Below are positions 22,859 to 31,876 of a stretch of DNA of 37,548 bases, one piece after another. The first letter of the stretch is position 1. Each line of letters opens with the position of its first letter. Under the pieces are notes generated by a model that had not been told where the DNA came from, made no database searches, and saw only the letters and a program-made list of their open reading frames with translations. The translations under genes were made by a program, and so were the position numbers. Origin of the DNA: an uncultured bacterium (lineage in GTDB: Bacteria; Verrucomicrobiota; Kiritimatiellia; RFP12; UBA1067); assembly GCA_902779865.1 (NCBI GenBank), contig CACZDG010000040.1, positions 1-37,548 on the forward strand, read 5' to 3'.

Positions 22859-24814
22859 ATGAACAAGAGAAAAGAGAAATTGAGGAAGAGACAGTCCCCG
22901 CGCGAGACCGGCACGATGACCGGGAAACTCCACATGGCGCGTAACGGCGCGGGGTTTCTTGTCGATCCCGAGACCGACAAGGCGGTGTGGATAGACGAGC
23001 GGAGCCTCGGCACTGCGTTGCCGGACGATACCGTGACCGTCAAGCTGAAGGGCGCTGGCGACGAGGGCGTGTTGCTGCGCATTGACGAACGCGCGCCGCG
23101 TTCCATCGTGGGTACGGTCACGTCCATCGGGCGCTTCATCCGCGTGCAGCCGCTCAACCCGGCATACCGCCAGGAGTTCATGGTGAAGGACGCCGGCGGG
23201 GCGAGGGAAGGGGACCGTGTCGTAATGCGGCTTGTGCGGTGGGACAACCGCAACATTGCGCCCGTGGGCGAGATAACCGACGTGATCGGCCCGAAGGACA
23301 ACCCGTCACTCGACACCATTTCGGTGATGAAGCAGTACGACCTCCCGGAAGCGTTTCCGCACGGCGTAATCGACGCGGCGGAACACGTGAGCGCCAGGCT
23401 CGCGGAGCCGGGAAAGCGTCTTGACCTCCGCCGTAAGTACATCTTCACCTGCGATCCCGAAAGCGCCCGCGACTATGACGACGCGCTCTCCATCGAAAAG
23501 GACCGCGACGGCAACCGGGTGCTAGGCGTCCACATCGCGGACGTATCGCATTTCGTAACGCCCGGTTCCGCGCTCGACAAGGAGGCGTATCGCCGTTCGA
23601 CGAGCGTCTATCTCGTCGATAAGGTAGTGCCGATGCTTCCTGAGCAGCTGTCGAACGGCGTCTGTTCGCTCGTGCCCGGTCAGGATCGCCTCGCGTTCAG
23701 CGCGTTCCTCACCTTCGACGCGAAGGGCAACTGCGTGGCGCGGCGTTTTGCGAAGTCCGTCATCCGATCCAAGGCGCGTTTCACTTACGAACAGGTGATG
23801 GCCGTGATTGCCGGGAAGGCGTCATCGCCGAAGCCTCCGCCCAACGCACGCAAGACGATTCTCGCCGTCCATGAACTCGCGCAGCAGCTGCGCCGCAATC
23901 GCTTTGCCGCAGGCGCGCTCGACATGGACGTTCCCGAGGCGGAGATACTCCTTGACGGCAAAGGCATGATGACCGGCATCGAGGTGCGTCCCTACGACGA
24001 GTCGCACCAGCTCGTGGAGGAGTGCATGGTTGCCGCGAACGAGGCCGTGGCAAAGGAGCTGTGGTCGCGCGGGATCAAGATTCTCGCACGCCTGCATGAG
24101 CCGCCGGACCCTGAAAAGCTGGAGGAGCTCAGAGCGAACCTCTTGAAGATGGGAATATCCTGTGGCGACCTCTCGCAGCAGAAAAACCTTGCTCGCTTCC
24201 TCAAGAAAATCAAGGGGACCCCGCTTGAGGGCACGCTTAGCGTGATGGTGCTCCGTTCGATGAAACGCGCCGTTTACAGCGCGGAGCAGATCGGGCATTT
24301 CGGACTCGCGAAGAAGTTCTACGCGCACTTCACCTCTCCCATCCGCCGCTACCCCGACCTAGTGCTGCACAGGCAGCTCGCCTCGTGGATTTCCGGCGGC
24401 GGTGGGCGTCTCGACATGGGCTGGCTCAAACATGCGGCGCAGAACGCAACCGAACGTGAACAGGTGGCGGACGACGCGGAGCGTGCTCTCGACGAGATCA
24501 AGAAGTACCGCTACCTGGAAGAAGACCTCCGCACTCGCGGAACGGTGTTCGACGCCGTAATCGGAAAGTGTACTCGCTATGGTCTCTTCGTTGACATCCC
24601 GCAACTCGCCATTGGCGGCATGGTACATATTTCAAAGCTCGCCAACGACTTCGTGCGCTTCGACGAGTTTCACGAAACGCTAGTTGGCGGCGGGAAGACA
24701 TGGTCCGTGGGCGGCAAGCTCAAAGTGCGCGTCGAGAAGGTCGATTTCGACCGCAGACAGATCGATTTCGTGCCTGTGGCGTCAATTAAAAATAAAGGCA
24801 GTAGGCGTAAATGA
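22859..24814 (+). CDS. rnr: Ribonuclease R (RNase II/RNB family)
   Basis: A 651-residue 3'-5' exoribonuclease. It has a very basic N-terminus (MNKRKEKLRKRQSPR), cold-shock-like domains, then the RNB catalytic domain with DPESARDYDDA at 199-209, whose aspartates bind the Mg ions, and HIADVSHFV, PMLPEQLSNGVCSL and HFTSPIRRYPDLVLHRQL. A C-terminal S1 domain follows (GLFVDIPQLAIGGMVHISKL). It is shorter than E. coli RNase R (813) because the N- and C-terminal tails are reduced. ATG 22859 has GGAG 6 nt upstream; ATG 22835, overlapping the epimerase stop as TAATG, would add 8 residues. The stop overlaps the next gene's ATG as ATGA, an odd partnership with an exported heme protein. Confidence 0.93.
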   Translation: MNKRKEKLRKRQSPRETGTMTGKLHMARNGAGFLVDPETDKAVWIDERSLGTALPDDTVTVKLKGAGDEGVLLRIDERAPRSIVGTVTSIGRFIRVQPLNPAYRQEFMVKDAGGAREGDRVVMRLVRWDNRNIAPVGEITDVIGPKDNPSLDTISVMKQYDLPEAFPHGVIDAAEHVSARLAEPGKRLDLRRKYIFTCDPESARDYDDALSIEKDRDGNRVLGVHIADVSHFVTPGSALDKEAYRRSTSVYLVDKVVPMLPEQLSNGVCSLVPGQDRLAFSAFLTFDAKGNCVARRFAKSVIRSKARFTYEQVMAVIAGKASSPKPPPNARKTILAVHELAQQLRRNRFAAGALDMDVPEAEILLDGKGMMTGIEVRPYDESHQLVEECMVAANEAVAKELWSRGIKILARLHEPPDPEKLEELRANLLKMGISCGDLSQQKNLARFLKKIKGTPLEGTLSVMVLRSMKRAVYSAEQIGHFGLAKKFYAHFTSPIRRYPDLVLHRQLASWISGGGGRLDMGWLKHAAQNATEREQVADDAERALDEIKKYRYLEEDLRTRGTVFDAVIGKCTRYGLFVDIPQLAIGGMVHISKLANDFVRFDEFHETLVGGGKTWSVGGKLKVRVEKVDFDRRQIDFVPVASIKNKGSRRK

Positions 24815-27800
24815 CATTGGAAAAGAATCTTATTTTGCTTGGCGGTGTGCTCCTTGCGTACACTGCGGTGTCGAACAATCCGCCGGCGCTCAAGGCAGGT
24901 GAGCCGGATGTGTTGCAGAATGCTGTGCTGTGGCTGGACGCGGACCATTGTAAACCATCGGCTTGGGATTCCGAGATGGTGGCCGGCTGGAATGCGCGTA
25001 GTGGATGCCAGAAGGTCAGCACCGTGGGCGAGAAGGTGCGTCCGCCCGTTCTGCGCAAGGACAAGGACGGGCGTCCCTACGTCGATTTCGGGAAGTACTC
25101 CAGTGGGCGCGACCTTTCGCTTATTCCCCGACAGGAAGGAATCCGCACGGCGTTCGTCGTGGTGAAGCTTGGTGCGGATCGTTACAGCCACTATCTGTGC
25201 GACAGCAAGGGCTACGACTTCCACCGTGGCGCGAACGGCGAGTACGCCTCGCGCGAATGGTCCCCGAAGATCGCGCGCATCTGGAACGGCACCGCCCACC
25301 GGCGTGACGCAGGTGTTCTGCATCGAGACTTCCGCGCCGTGTGCCTGCGACAGCCTTTCCGCCGACCGCATCTCGCAGTTTCACGAGCGGAGCGGCGGAC
25401 GCGAACTGCGCGAGGTGATCCTCTTCAACCGCGTCCTTTCGGACGCGGAGCGACTTGCGGTCTCGCGCCACCTGATCAAGAAATGGGACGTGAAGGAGGT
25501 CGCGTCTTCAAAGTGTAATGTCCCGAAGGACTGGCGTCTGATCAAGCGCGACATCGACAACTGGAGCAGGCTTCCCAACAAGAAGACGAACGAGCAGGCG
25601 GAGAACATCCAAGCCTGCATCCTCCCCGGCGACACGGCCCCGCTCGTCGTGGCGCTTCGCCGTACGCGCGCGCTGCTCGACGACCTCTCCACGTCGGTGG
25701 ACCTCGCTGCCGAGCGCACGGAGTTCGCCGGCTACACATCGGATGCGTTCGCCGTATTCGACGAGGAGTCCCGCATCGCGCTCTTTATGCGGGTGATGGA
25801 TCTCAACAGGCGCGTCTCGCTCAAGAACCCGCTCCTGAAGGGAATCGACCGCCTGCTCTTCGTCACGCACGAGCCGCGCGGATTCAACGAATGGCACGAC
25901 GGCTCGCACATGTGCGACCAGTACTACGGCTTCCACGGCACGCAGAACGGCTACTCGCACGGCGACGGGTTGTACATCCTCGAAAATCCGTTCTCGGACA
26001 AGCCCGTCGCGCGCAACATCCTCGCGGGCAAGGTGATCGAGTCGGGCGCGTGGAAGGGCCAGACGCTCGACGGCTGTGCGATCATCTCGCCGGACATCGA
26101 CTGGGACGGGAAACGCATCGCGTTCGCGGCGGTGAAGAACAACAGCAAGCTTGACACCTGGGTGGACGGCACGTGCTACCACGTGTTCACGTGCAACATC
26201 GACGGATCGGGCCTGCGCCAGCTCACCAGCGGACCGTGGAACGAGTTCGACCCGTGCTGGCTGCCGAACGGAAGGATCGTGTTCTCCTCCGAAAGGCGCG
26301 GCGGATACGTGAGATGTTCGGGGAGGCGTCCCGTGCCGTCGTTCACGCTGCACTCGATGTTTGCGGACGGCACCGACATTGTGCGCCTCTCGCACCACGA
26401 GACGAACGAGTGGCATCCCAGCGTGAACAACGACGGCATGATAGTTTACACGCGCTGGGACTACGTGGACCGCGGCGCCGGCCAGGCGCACCACGCCTGG
26501 ACGTGCTTCCCCGACGGGCGCGACCCGCGCGAGGTGAACGGCAACACGCGCCTTCATGCCAACACGACTCCGAAGATGGAGATGAATGTGCGCCAGATCC
26601 CCGGCTCGCGCAAGTACGTCGCCACCGCCACTCCGCATCATGGCTGGGCCGTTGGCTCGCTCATCATGATCGATCCGGCCGTGCCGGACGACGGCGAGAT
26701 GAGCGCCGTGCGGCGCGTCACGCCCGAACAGGCGTTCCCCGAGAGCGAGCAGTTCACGTGGAAAAACCGCCACAGCGGCTCCTACGCGACGGCGTGGCCG
26801 CTCAGCGAGAAGTACTTCATCTGCGCATACGACGGCGACGCAAACGGCATGTACAACGTGCCGATGCGCGGCCGCCGCTACGCGATCACGCTGCTGGACG
26901 TCTTCGGCAACAAGACGCGTCTCTATTCGCATCCCTCGATCTCGTGCCTTGACCCGATGCCGCTCATGGCGCGCAAGATGCCGCCGGTGATTCCGCACAA
27001 GACGCTCGAGGGACGCCCCGCAGACGCCGACGGGAGGCGTCCCACGCCCATTCCCGCCGCCGAGTTGCCGAAGACCGGCGAAATCGGCCTCATCAACGTC
27101 TATGACACGCGCATTCCGTTCCCCACGAACGACGCGATCACGGCCTTGCGCGTGTGGCAGCTCTTTCCGAGGACGAAACCCGTCCAGCAGCGTCCGTGGC
27201 TCGGCGCGGAGAATCGCCAGACCGGGCGCCAGTGCCTGGGCACCGTTCCCGTCGAGGCGGACGGCAGCGCGTACTTCACGGCCCCGGTGGGAGTGCCTCT
27301 CTTCTTCCAGGCGCTGCGTGCCGACGGCTGCGCCGTGCAGAACATGCGCAGCGATACGTACCTGCATCCCGGCGAACGGCTCGTGTGCAGCGGATGCCAC
27401 GAGCCGAAGGAGAACGTGCGCCGCACGGCGCTCAAGAACCTTCCGGCCGCGATGCGCCGCGCGCCGAGTGTGATCAAGCCGAGTCCGGACGGTACCGCGC
27501 CGTTCAACTATCGGCGTCTCGTGCAGCCTGTCCTCGACGCGAAGTGCGTCTCGTGCCACGGCGAGAAGCGTAAGCCAAAAGCGCCCGACCTGCGCGCCGG
27601 CGACTGGCGCAAGAACAAGTGGGGATTCTCCACGAGCTGGAACAACCTCGTGCACCGCACGAACTACTTCATCCGCGAGATCATCGAGGACGGGCGTCGT
27701 GTGGACTGGGAGTTCTTCGAGCCAGCCTACACCACGCCCGGAAAGAACCTCGCCATCGGCGCACCGCTGAGGAAGATGCTGGACTCCGGCCACCATGGCG

Positions 27801-27928
27801 TGAAGCTTACGCCCGAGGAGCGCGAGAGGTTGATAATCTGGATGGATTCCAACGGACAGTACATCGCGCACGACACCGACGCAGAAGCGCAGCGTGACGG
27901 AAAGATCGTCAAGCCCTCGCTTGAATGA
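24811..27928 (+). pseudogene. Hydrazine synthase alpha-related diheme protein with N-terminal LamG-like domain, frameshifted
   Basis: About 1,039 residues if read across one frameshift. The first frame (24811 to about 25293) gives a hydrophobic N-terminus (LILLGGVLLAYTAV) and a LamG-like domain (NAVLWLDADHCKPSAWDSEM). The second frame, from about 25304, completes that domain (VTQVFCIETS ... EVILFNRVLSDAERLAVS). It continues with an HzsA-like middle region (VPKDWRLIKRDIDNWSRL), a TolB-like propeller (FTCNIDGSGLRQLTSGPWNE) and two c-type heme motifs: CSGCH (27386-27400) and CVSCH (27545-27559). The shift needs one surplus base between 25291 and 25303, where ACCGCCCACC has a C run. Real hydrazine synthase is not implied; this family is widespread in PVC bacteria with unknown function. 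It overlaps rnr by 4 nt. Sequencing error or pseudogene are both possible. Confidence 0.8.
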
Positions 27929-27941
27929 CGAGCGGTTTGCG

Positions 27942-30467
27942 TTATGGGCGCATTACTGGAATGAAGAAGAGGTCTAGCGTCGTGCCTTTCTTCGGGTCGC
28001 TTACGTGGCGGAAGAAGCGCCAGAGAAGGGAGACCTTGCGGTAGCCGTCTTTCTTCGAGTCGTATGTGAATCCGGGGAAGGCATCAACCGAGACGTCCCC
28101 GTTCTTCTCAGCACGTTGCCACACTTTCAGCAGCACCGTCTCTTCTTCGAACGAGGTGTCTTTCTTCTTGTCAACTTCCTTGCGGCGGTTGTACAGGAAT
28201 CCCAGGAGCGTATTCGATTTTTCATCCACCTTCTCCAGCGTCTCGGTGCGGGTGGAGTGGTACAGAGAGCCCACGGCGAGCATGGCGGTTTCATGTACGC
28301 GGTCTTCTTTCTTCATGCGCGTTTGCGGGTCGAACTCGACCGTGTGCGTGCGCTCGCGGTTGAACGCCAGCTCGTTGCCGCGGCTGGCGGTGTCGCGGAC
28401 GGTGTACGTCTTGCCGTCCCAGGAAAGGCCGGCGTGGGCGTTGCGACTGCTTGGTGTGAAGAAGAGTGCGGCCTTTGTTTTCGTGTTGGCGCGTGGGAGG
28501 GGTTTGTCTTCCCTGAGCCGCATTGAGACCTGTTCCTTGTAGTTGGTGTAGGTTTCCTCGTGGAACGTGATATCGGCAGGGAGAGTATCCGAATTTGCGA
28601 TGGACTCGATGCGGGCGAAGTCGCCGCTGTGCGTGTGCGAGCAGAACGGTTCGACCCAGAAACCTTCCTCGTGGCCGGACTTTGTGCCTACAAGCGGCGT
28701 GAGCCACCAGCGATTCGTCTGCGAAGATGTTGCATCCCAACCGAAGAGGAACGAGGCGAAAGTGCGGTCCTTCTCGTGGTACCAGAGCGGGACGAACCAG
28801 TCCTTGGCGTGCGAGCCGTCCTTGTCCGTTGCTCCGCCAACGATGCCAGCAAACGCGCCCCATGCACTCTTTTGCGAGTTGGTGTTCCAGGAGCACCCTG
28901 CGAGCAGTGGAGGAATCACCACGCTTGTCTCACCTGTTTTAGGATTGTGCGAACTCGCGTAGGCGATCGACGTGAAGGAGTTTTCGTCGCGCACGTAGAG
29001 CGGCATCACCCATCCGGCATTCTTCGTGCGTCCGGCGATCGGTGTTAGGAATGTACCGTTGACGTCGCGGAAGTAGAATGGAATGAGCCATTCGCATGAG
29101 TCGGGACGCCGCCCATACAAGAGGGAGAAGAAATTGTTATCGGTATCGCTGTAATAGAAGGGGAATACCCATGAACCTATTTTTGTGCGATCTGGTTGTT
29201 TGACGTAGCCAGTGAGGCCGGCGAGCAGATATGCACAGGAGGAATAATCCCCTTTGCGGTTGTAACCGGAGAGAAGCAGCGGGGATATGGCGGATTTAAG
29301 CTTTCCATCGGATCCGAGGTGATGGATCCACGGGAGCGAAAGGAACGTATGTTCGTCCTGCCAGTAAAGCGGCACGGCCCAGTTGACGTCCTTTGCGCTT
29401 CCGAAGAGCGGTGTGACGAAGGTGTTTTCTCCGTGGTAGTAGAGCGGCAGTAGCCAGTCGGCCTTTTTCGTGTGGCCGTATATGGGCGTGACGAGCATCT
29501 TGTCGTCTCGGTAGCAGAGTGGCGTGATGAGCTTGCCGTTCGTCTTTTCGTGGACGTAGAGCGGGAAGAGCCAAGAGGAGTCGTACGTGTCGTTATCGTA
29601 TTGGCATCCCGCTAATCCGGCCATGAAATACGATTCCTTGGTGTTGCCGCGCACCATACGTGAGTATGGAATGGTGAAGAAGTCGTCGCCGTCGGATGCG
29701 TAAAGCGGCAGCAACCAGTGGCTTTGCGTTCCAGCCCTGTTTCGCTCGTACCCTCCAAGGCCTGCGGCGACCCAGAAAAGTTCATGGTCATCGGCGTTTG
29801 CGGTAAAAGACCTGCTGTGCCAGAAGAGCGGCAGAAGCCACTGCGTACTCTTGCCGCTTGATTGTTTTGAGTTGTCAGTCCACGTCCGGCGCCTTGATCC
29901 TCCAAGGCCTGCGGCGGCCCAGAACAAGTGGTCGCCGCCATCGTCAAGGTCGAACCACCAGACGGGGAAGAGAGTGTTGAAGTCGTCTTTCCAGTCCCAG
30001 AAGAAGCACGGCAAGACCATCATGCCGTCGCCGTCCTTATCTACGATCACTGGCGGTACGGATACGGCATGGGGCGTGTTCCAGAACGCGGGGAAGGCGA
30101 CGAAGTAGTTGTCGCCCCAGAAAAACGGGAAGATGCGGTAGTGGTTGTCGTATGTGTCGAACTGCGCTATCGGCCACAGCACGTTGTATTCGTTGTATTT
30201 CTTTCGCCCGTGCCTCATGTACTGCGAGTAGAGCGGACGCACCGCCACGTGGTCGTCCGCGCTCGAGAACATGGGCCACAGCACCGACGTGACCGGCGCG
30301 CGGTGGTACAGGATCGGCCAGAGGCTCACGCGGTCCTCCACGCTGTCCGTGTACTTCACGTCGCTTCCCGTGTAGAACGGGGTGGACGACATTTCCTGCG
30401 ACTTGCATCCGGCGAGAACCGTGCCGGTCGCAATCGCAATGAACGTATTCTTGACTGTTGCATTCAT
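27942..30467 (-). CDS. Large lipoprotein of aromatic W-x-x-P-L-Y repeats, function unknown
   Basis: An 841-residue protein with a lipoprotein signal (lipobox LAGC, Cys21). Residues about 50-600 are built from an irregular repeat of about 25 residues with core W-[LVF]-x-P-[LF]-[YWF]. Clear copies start near residues 210, 251, 299, 338, 363, 433, 460, 486 and 557 (for example WLLPLYYHGENTFVTPLFG). A second motif, F-x-A-G-L-x-G, recurs near 182, 231, 281, 411 and 538. The pattern suggests repeated beta-hairpins, perhaps a surface or outer-membrane-associated structure. Residues 620-841 are charged and end in LFFIPVMRP. I do not recognise a characterised family. ATG 30467 has TAGGAG 8 nt upstream and a strong promoter. 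It is monocistronic; the end faces the diheme gene 13 nt away. Confidence 0.85.
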   Translation of the reverse strand: MNATVKNTFIAIATGTVLAGCKSQEMSSTPFYTGSDVKYTDSVEDRVSLWPILYHRAPVTSVLWPMFSSADDHVAVRPLYSQYMRHGRKKYNEYNVLWPIAQFDTYDNHYRIFPFFWGDNYFVAFPAFWNTPHAVSVPPVIVDKDGDGMMVLPCFFWDWKDDFNTLFPVWWFDLDDGGDHLFWAAAGLGGSRRRTWTDNSKQSSGKSTQWLLPLFWHSRSFTANADDHELFWVAAGLGGYERNRAGTQSHWLLPLYASDGDDFFTIPYSRMVRGNTKESYFMAGLAGCQYDNDTYDSSWLFPLYVHEKTNGKLITPLCYRDDKMLVTPIYGHTKKADWLLPLYYHGENTFVTPLFGSAKDVNWAVPLYWQDEHTFLSLPWIHHLGSDGKLKSAISPLLLSGYNRKGDYSSCAYLLAGLTGYVKQPDRTKIGSWVFPFYYSDTDNNFFSLLYGRRPDSCEWLIPFYFRDVNGTFLTPIAGRTKNAGWVMPLYVRDENSFTSIAYASSHNPKTGETSVVIPPLLAGCSWNTNSQKSAWGAFAGIVGGATDKDGSHAKDWFVPLWYHEKDRTFASFLFGWDATSSQTNRWWLTPLVGTKSGHEEGFWVEPFCSHTHSGDFARIESIANSDTLPADITFHEETYTNYKEQVSMRLREDKPLPRANTKTKAALFFTPSSRNAHAGLSWDGKTYTVRDTASRGNELAFNRERTHTVEFDPQTRMKKEDRVHETAMLAVGSLYHSTRTETLEKVDEKSNTLLGFLYNRRKEVDKKKDTSFEEETVLLKVWQRAEKNGDVSVDAFPGFTYDSKKDGYRKVSLLWRFFRHVSDPKKGTTLDLFFIPVMRP

Positions 30468-30500
30468 TTCTGAACTCCTATTTGCCGTAAACACGCGATT

Positions 30501-30529
30501 ACTTTATCACATCCTTTCGTTCCTGTCAA
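30501..30529 (-). promoter_or_regulatory. Sigma70-type promoter of the aromatic-repeat lipoprotein gene
   Basis: A perfect -35 TTGACA (30529-30524), a 17-nt spacer, and TAAAGT (30506-30501) preceded by TGA. Predicted leader is about 27 nt with a Shine-Dalgarno (TAGGAG). This is the only promoter in the window with a full consensus -35. Confidence 0.65.
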
Positions 30530-30537
30530 CACCTCTT

Positions 30538-30552
30538 GTAAAAATATTTTAC
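30538..30552. promoter_or_regulatory. AT-rich inverted repeat between divergent genes
   Basis: GTAAAA-ATA-TTTTAC, 6-bp arms around a 3-bp centre, placed 9 bp upstream of the lipoprotein gene's -35 and about 85 bp before the proline-rich protein's start. It could be an operator for a dimeric regulator acting on one or both genes. No regulator is identified. Confidence 0.35.
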
Positions 30553-30637
30553 GTGCGGTACTGTCAGACGGTTGGCGCTTCGACGCCTATTTCCAAAAGA
30601 GCCTAAACGAGAATCATTGAATGAAAGGCGCACTGTA

Positions 30638-30970
30638 ATGACAACTGCATTGAAAGCGAGATTGCTTGTTGCCCTCGGCGGAATGCTAGGGGTTGTTTGC
30701 GCGGCACAGCCGCCGGGTCCGATCAAGCCCGCCTGGTCGCGTCGAGTCGCACCTGCGTGGACAAAGCCCGTTGCACCCGCTTGGCAGGCAACGCCCGCTC
30801 CGCCGCAAACGCCACCGCCTCCGCCGCGCCGCCATGTGCGGAGACCGCCTCCACCACCACCACCCGTAGTACAGATATACGTAGAAACCCGGCAGCCAGA
30901 TCCGCAGCCAATCGACGTCCAGCCGCCGCAGCCGCCTGCGCCTTTGACGATACGATATGACATTCGCTGA
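30638..30970 (+). CDS. Secreted proline-rich protein, function unknown
   Basis: A 110-residue protein. A Sec signal peptide (LKARLLVALGGMLGVVCAA, cleavage before QPPGP) is followed by a region that is mostly proline, including P-A-W repeats (KPAW, APAW, APAW at residues about 29-52) and polyproline runs of five and seven, then VVQIYVETRQPDPQPI and a C-terminus PLTIRYDIR. It probably forms an extended polyproline rod in the periplasm or envelope. ATG 30638 has GAAAGG about 9 nt upstream; upstream in-frame codons from 30572 are very basic and would bury the signal peptide. It diverges from the large lipoprotein gene. Low-complexity composition means chance coding cannot be fully excluded. Confidence 0.55.
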   Translation: MTTALKARLLVALGGMLGVVCAAQPPGPIKPAWSRRVAPAWTKPVAPAWQATPAPPQTPPPPPRRHVRRPPPPPPPVVQIYVETRQPDPQPIDVQPPQPPAPLTIRYDIR

Positions 30971-30999
30971 CGATTAGGCCGCCGATGTCGGCGTAAATG

Positions 31000-31008
31000 T
31001 GATATACT
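31000..31008 (+). promoter_or_regulatory. Extended -10 promoter of kduI-kduD
   Basis: TGA-TATACT (hexamer 31003-31008), the same sequence as the thioesterase and ispD promoters. Leader of about 20 nt before the ATG at 31036, containing AAGGAG. No -35 or operator recognised. Confidence 0.55.
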
Positions 31009-31035
31009 ATTCGCGTTCAACACGAAGGAGACCAC

Positions 31036-31866
31036 ATGGACGTACGATATACAGTCGGCAAAAACGAATACCGGCGCATGACCACAGAGGAACTGCGCGC
31101 GGCGTTCCTCAACACCAAGCTCTACGAGAAGGGCAAGGTGAACTTGATGTACTGCGAGGTGGAGCGCGGTATCGCGGGTTTTGCGGTGCCTACCACGAAG
31201 CCGCTCGGGCTTCCGGCGGGCAAGGAGCTTGCAAGCGACTACTTCTGCGAGCGCCGCGAACTCGGCATCCTCAACATCGGCGGCGCGGGCACGGTGACGG
31301 TCGATGGCAAGAAGTACGCGCTGCGTCCGCTCGACGTCCTCTACGTGGGCAAGGGCGCGAAGAAGGTGCTGCTCGCATCGGATTCGGCGAAGAAGCCGGC
31401 GGAGTTCTACCTTGCCTCGTATCCCGCGCACAAGGAGTATCCCACGAAGCTCATCAAGTTCGAGGACGCCAACCACCGCCATCTCGGCACGGTCGAGGAC
31501 TGCAACGTACGCACAATCCACCAGTTCATCCTCCCCGGCAAGTGCGAGAGCTGCCAGCTCGTGATGGGCGTCACGCGCCTCGAGCCTGGCAGCAACTGGA
31601 ACACGATGCCCGCGCACACGCACGAGCGCCGCACGGAGATGTACATGTACTTCGACATCGCGCCGGACGCGGCGGTGTTCCACTTCATGGGCGAAGGAAC
31701 AGAGACGCGCCACATCGCGATGCACAACCACGACGTGGTGGTGAGCCCGATGTGGTCGATCCACGCCGGCGTGGGTACGCGCGCATATACTTTCTGCTGG
31801 GCCATGGGCGGCGAGAACCAGGTGTTCGACGACATGGACGGGATCAAGATAGAAGACCTTAAGTGA
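31036..31866 (+). CDS. kduI: 5-keto-4-deoxyuronate isomerase (5-dehydro-4-deoxy-D-glucuronate isomerase)
   Basis: A 276-residue cupin-type zinc isomerase converting 5-keto-4-deoxyuronate, the product of unsaturated uronates released by polysaccharide lyases, to 3-deoxy-D-glycero-2,5-hexodiulosonate. The metal-binding block MPAHTHERRTEMYMYFD supplies two His and one Glu, and WSIHAGVGTRAYTF the fourth His. N-terminal RYTVGKNEYRRMTTEELR and RRELGILNIGG are family-typical. Length is usual (about 278). ATG has AAGGAG 5 nt upstream. kduD follows 10 nt later, so the two form a minimal pectin or glycosaminoglycan uronate branch; no lyase or KDG kinase is in the window. Confidence 0.96.
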   Translation: MDVRYTVGKNEYRRMTTEELRAAFLNTKLYEKGKVNLMYCEVERGIAGFAVPTTKPLGLPAGKELASDYFCERRELGILNIGGAGTVTVDGKKYALRPLDVLYVGKGAKKVLLASDSAKKPAEFYLASYPAHKEYPTKLIKFEDANHRHLGTVEDCNVRTIHQFILPGKCESCQLVMGVTRLEPGSNWNTMPAHTHERRTEMYMYFDIAPDAAVFHFMGEGTETRHIAMHNHDVVVSPMWSIHAGVGTRAYTFCWAMGGENQVFDDMDGIKIEDLK

Positions 31867-31876
31867 GGTAGTGAAG

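Noticed and set aside
25285-25310. Programmed ribosomal frameshifting in the diheme gene
   Set aside because: No slippery heptamer or downstream pseudoknot is apparent; a one-base indel in a C-rich stretch is simpler.
25508-27871. 787-codon open frame on the minus strand opposite the diheme gene
   Set aside because: His/Val/Arg-rich translation without motifs; the plus-strand frame has heme, propeller and HzsA-like motifs.
24811-27928. True hydrazine synthase and anammox metabolism
   Set aside because: Only an alpha-like sequence is present, with no beta or gamma subunits or hydrazine dehydrogenase, and related proteins are common in non-anammox PVC bacteria.
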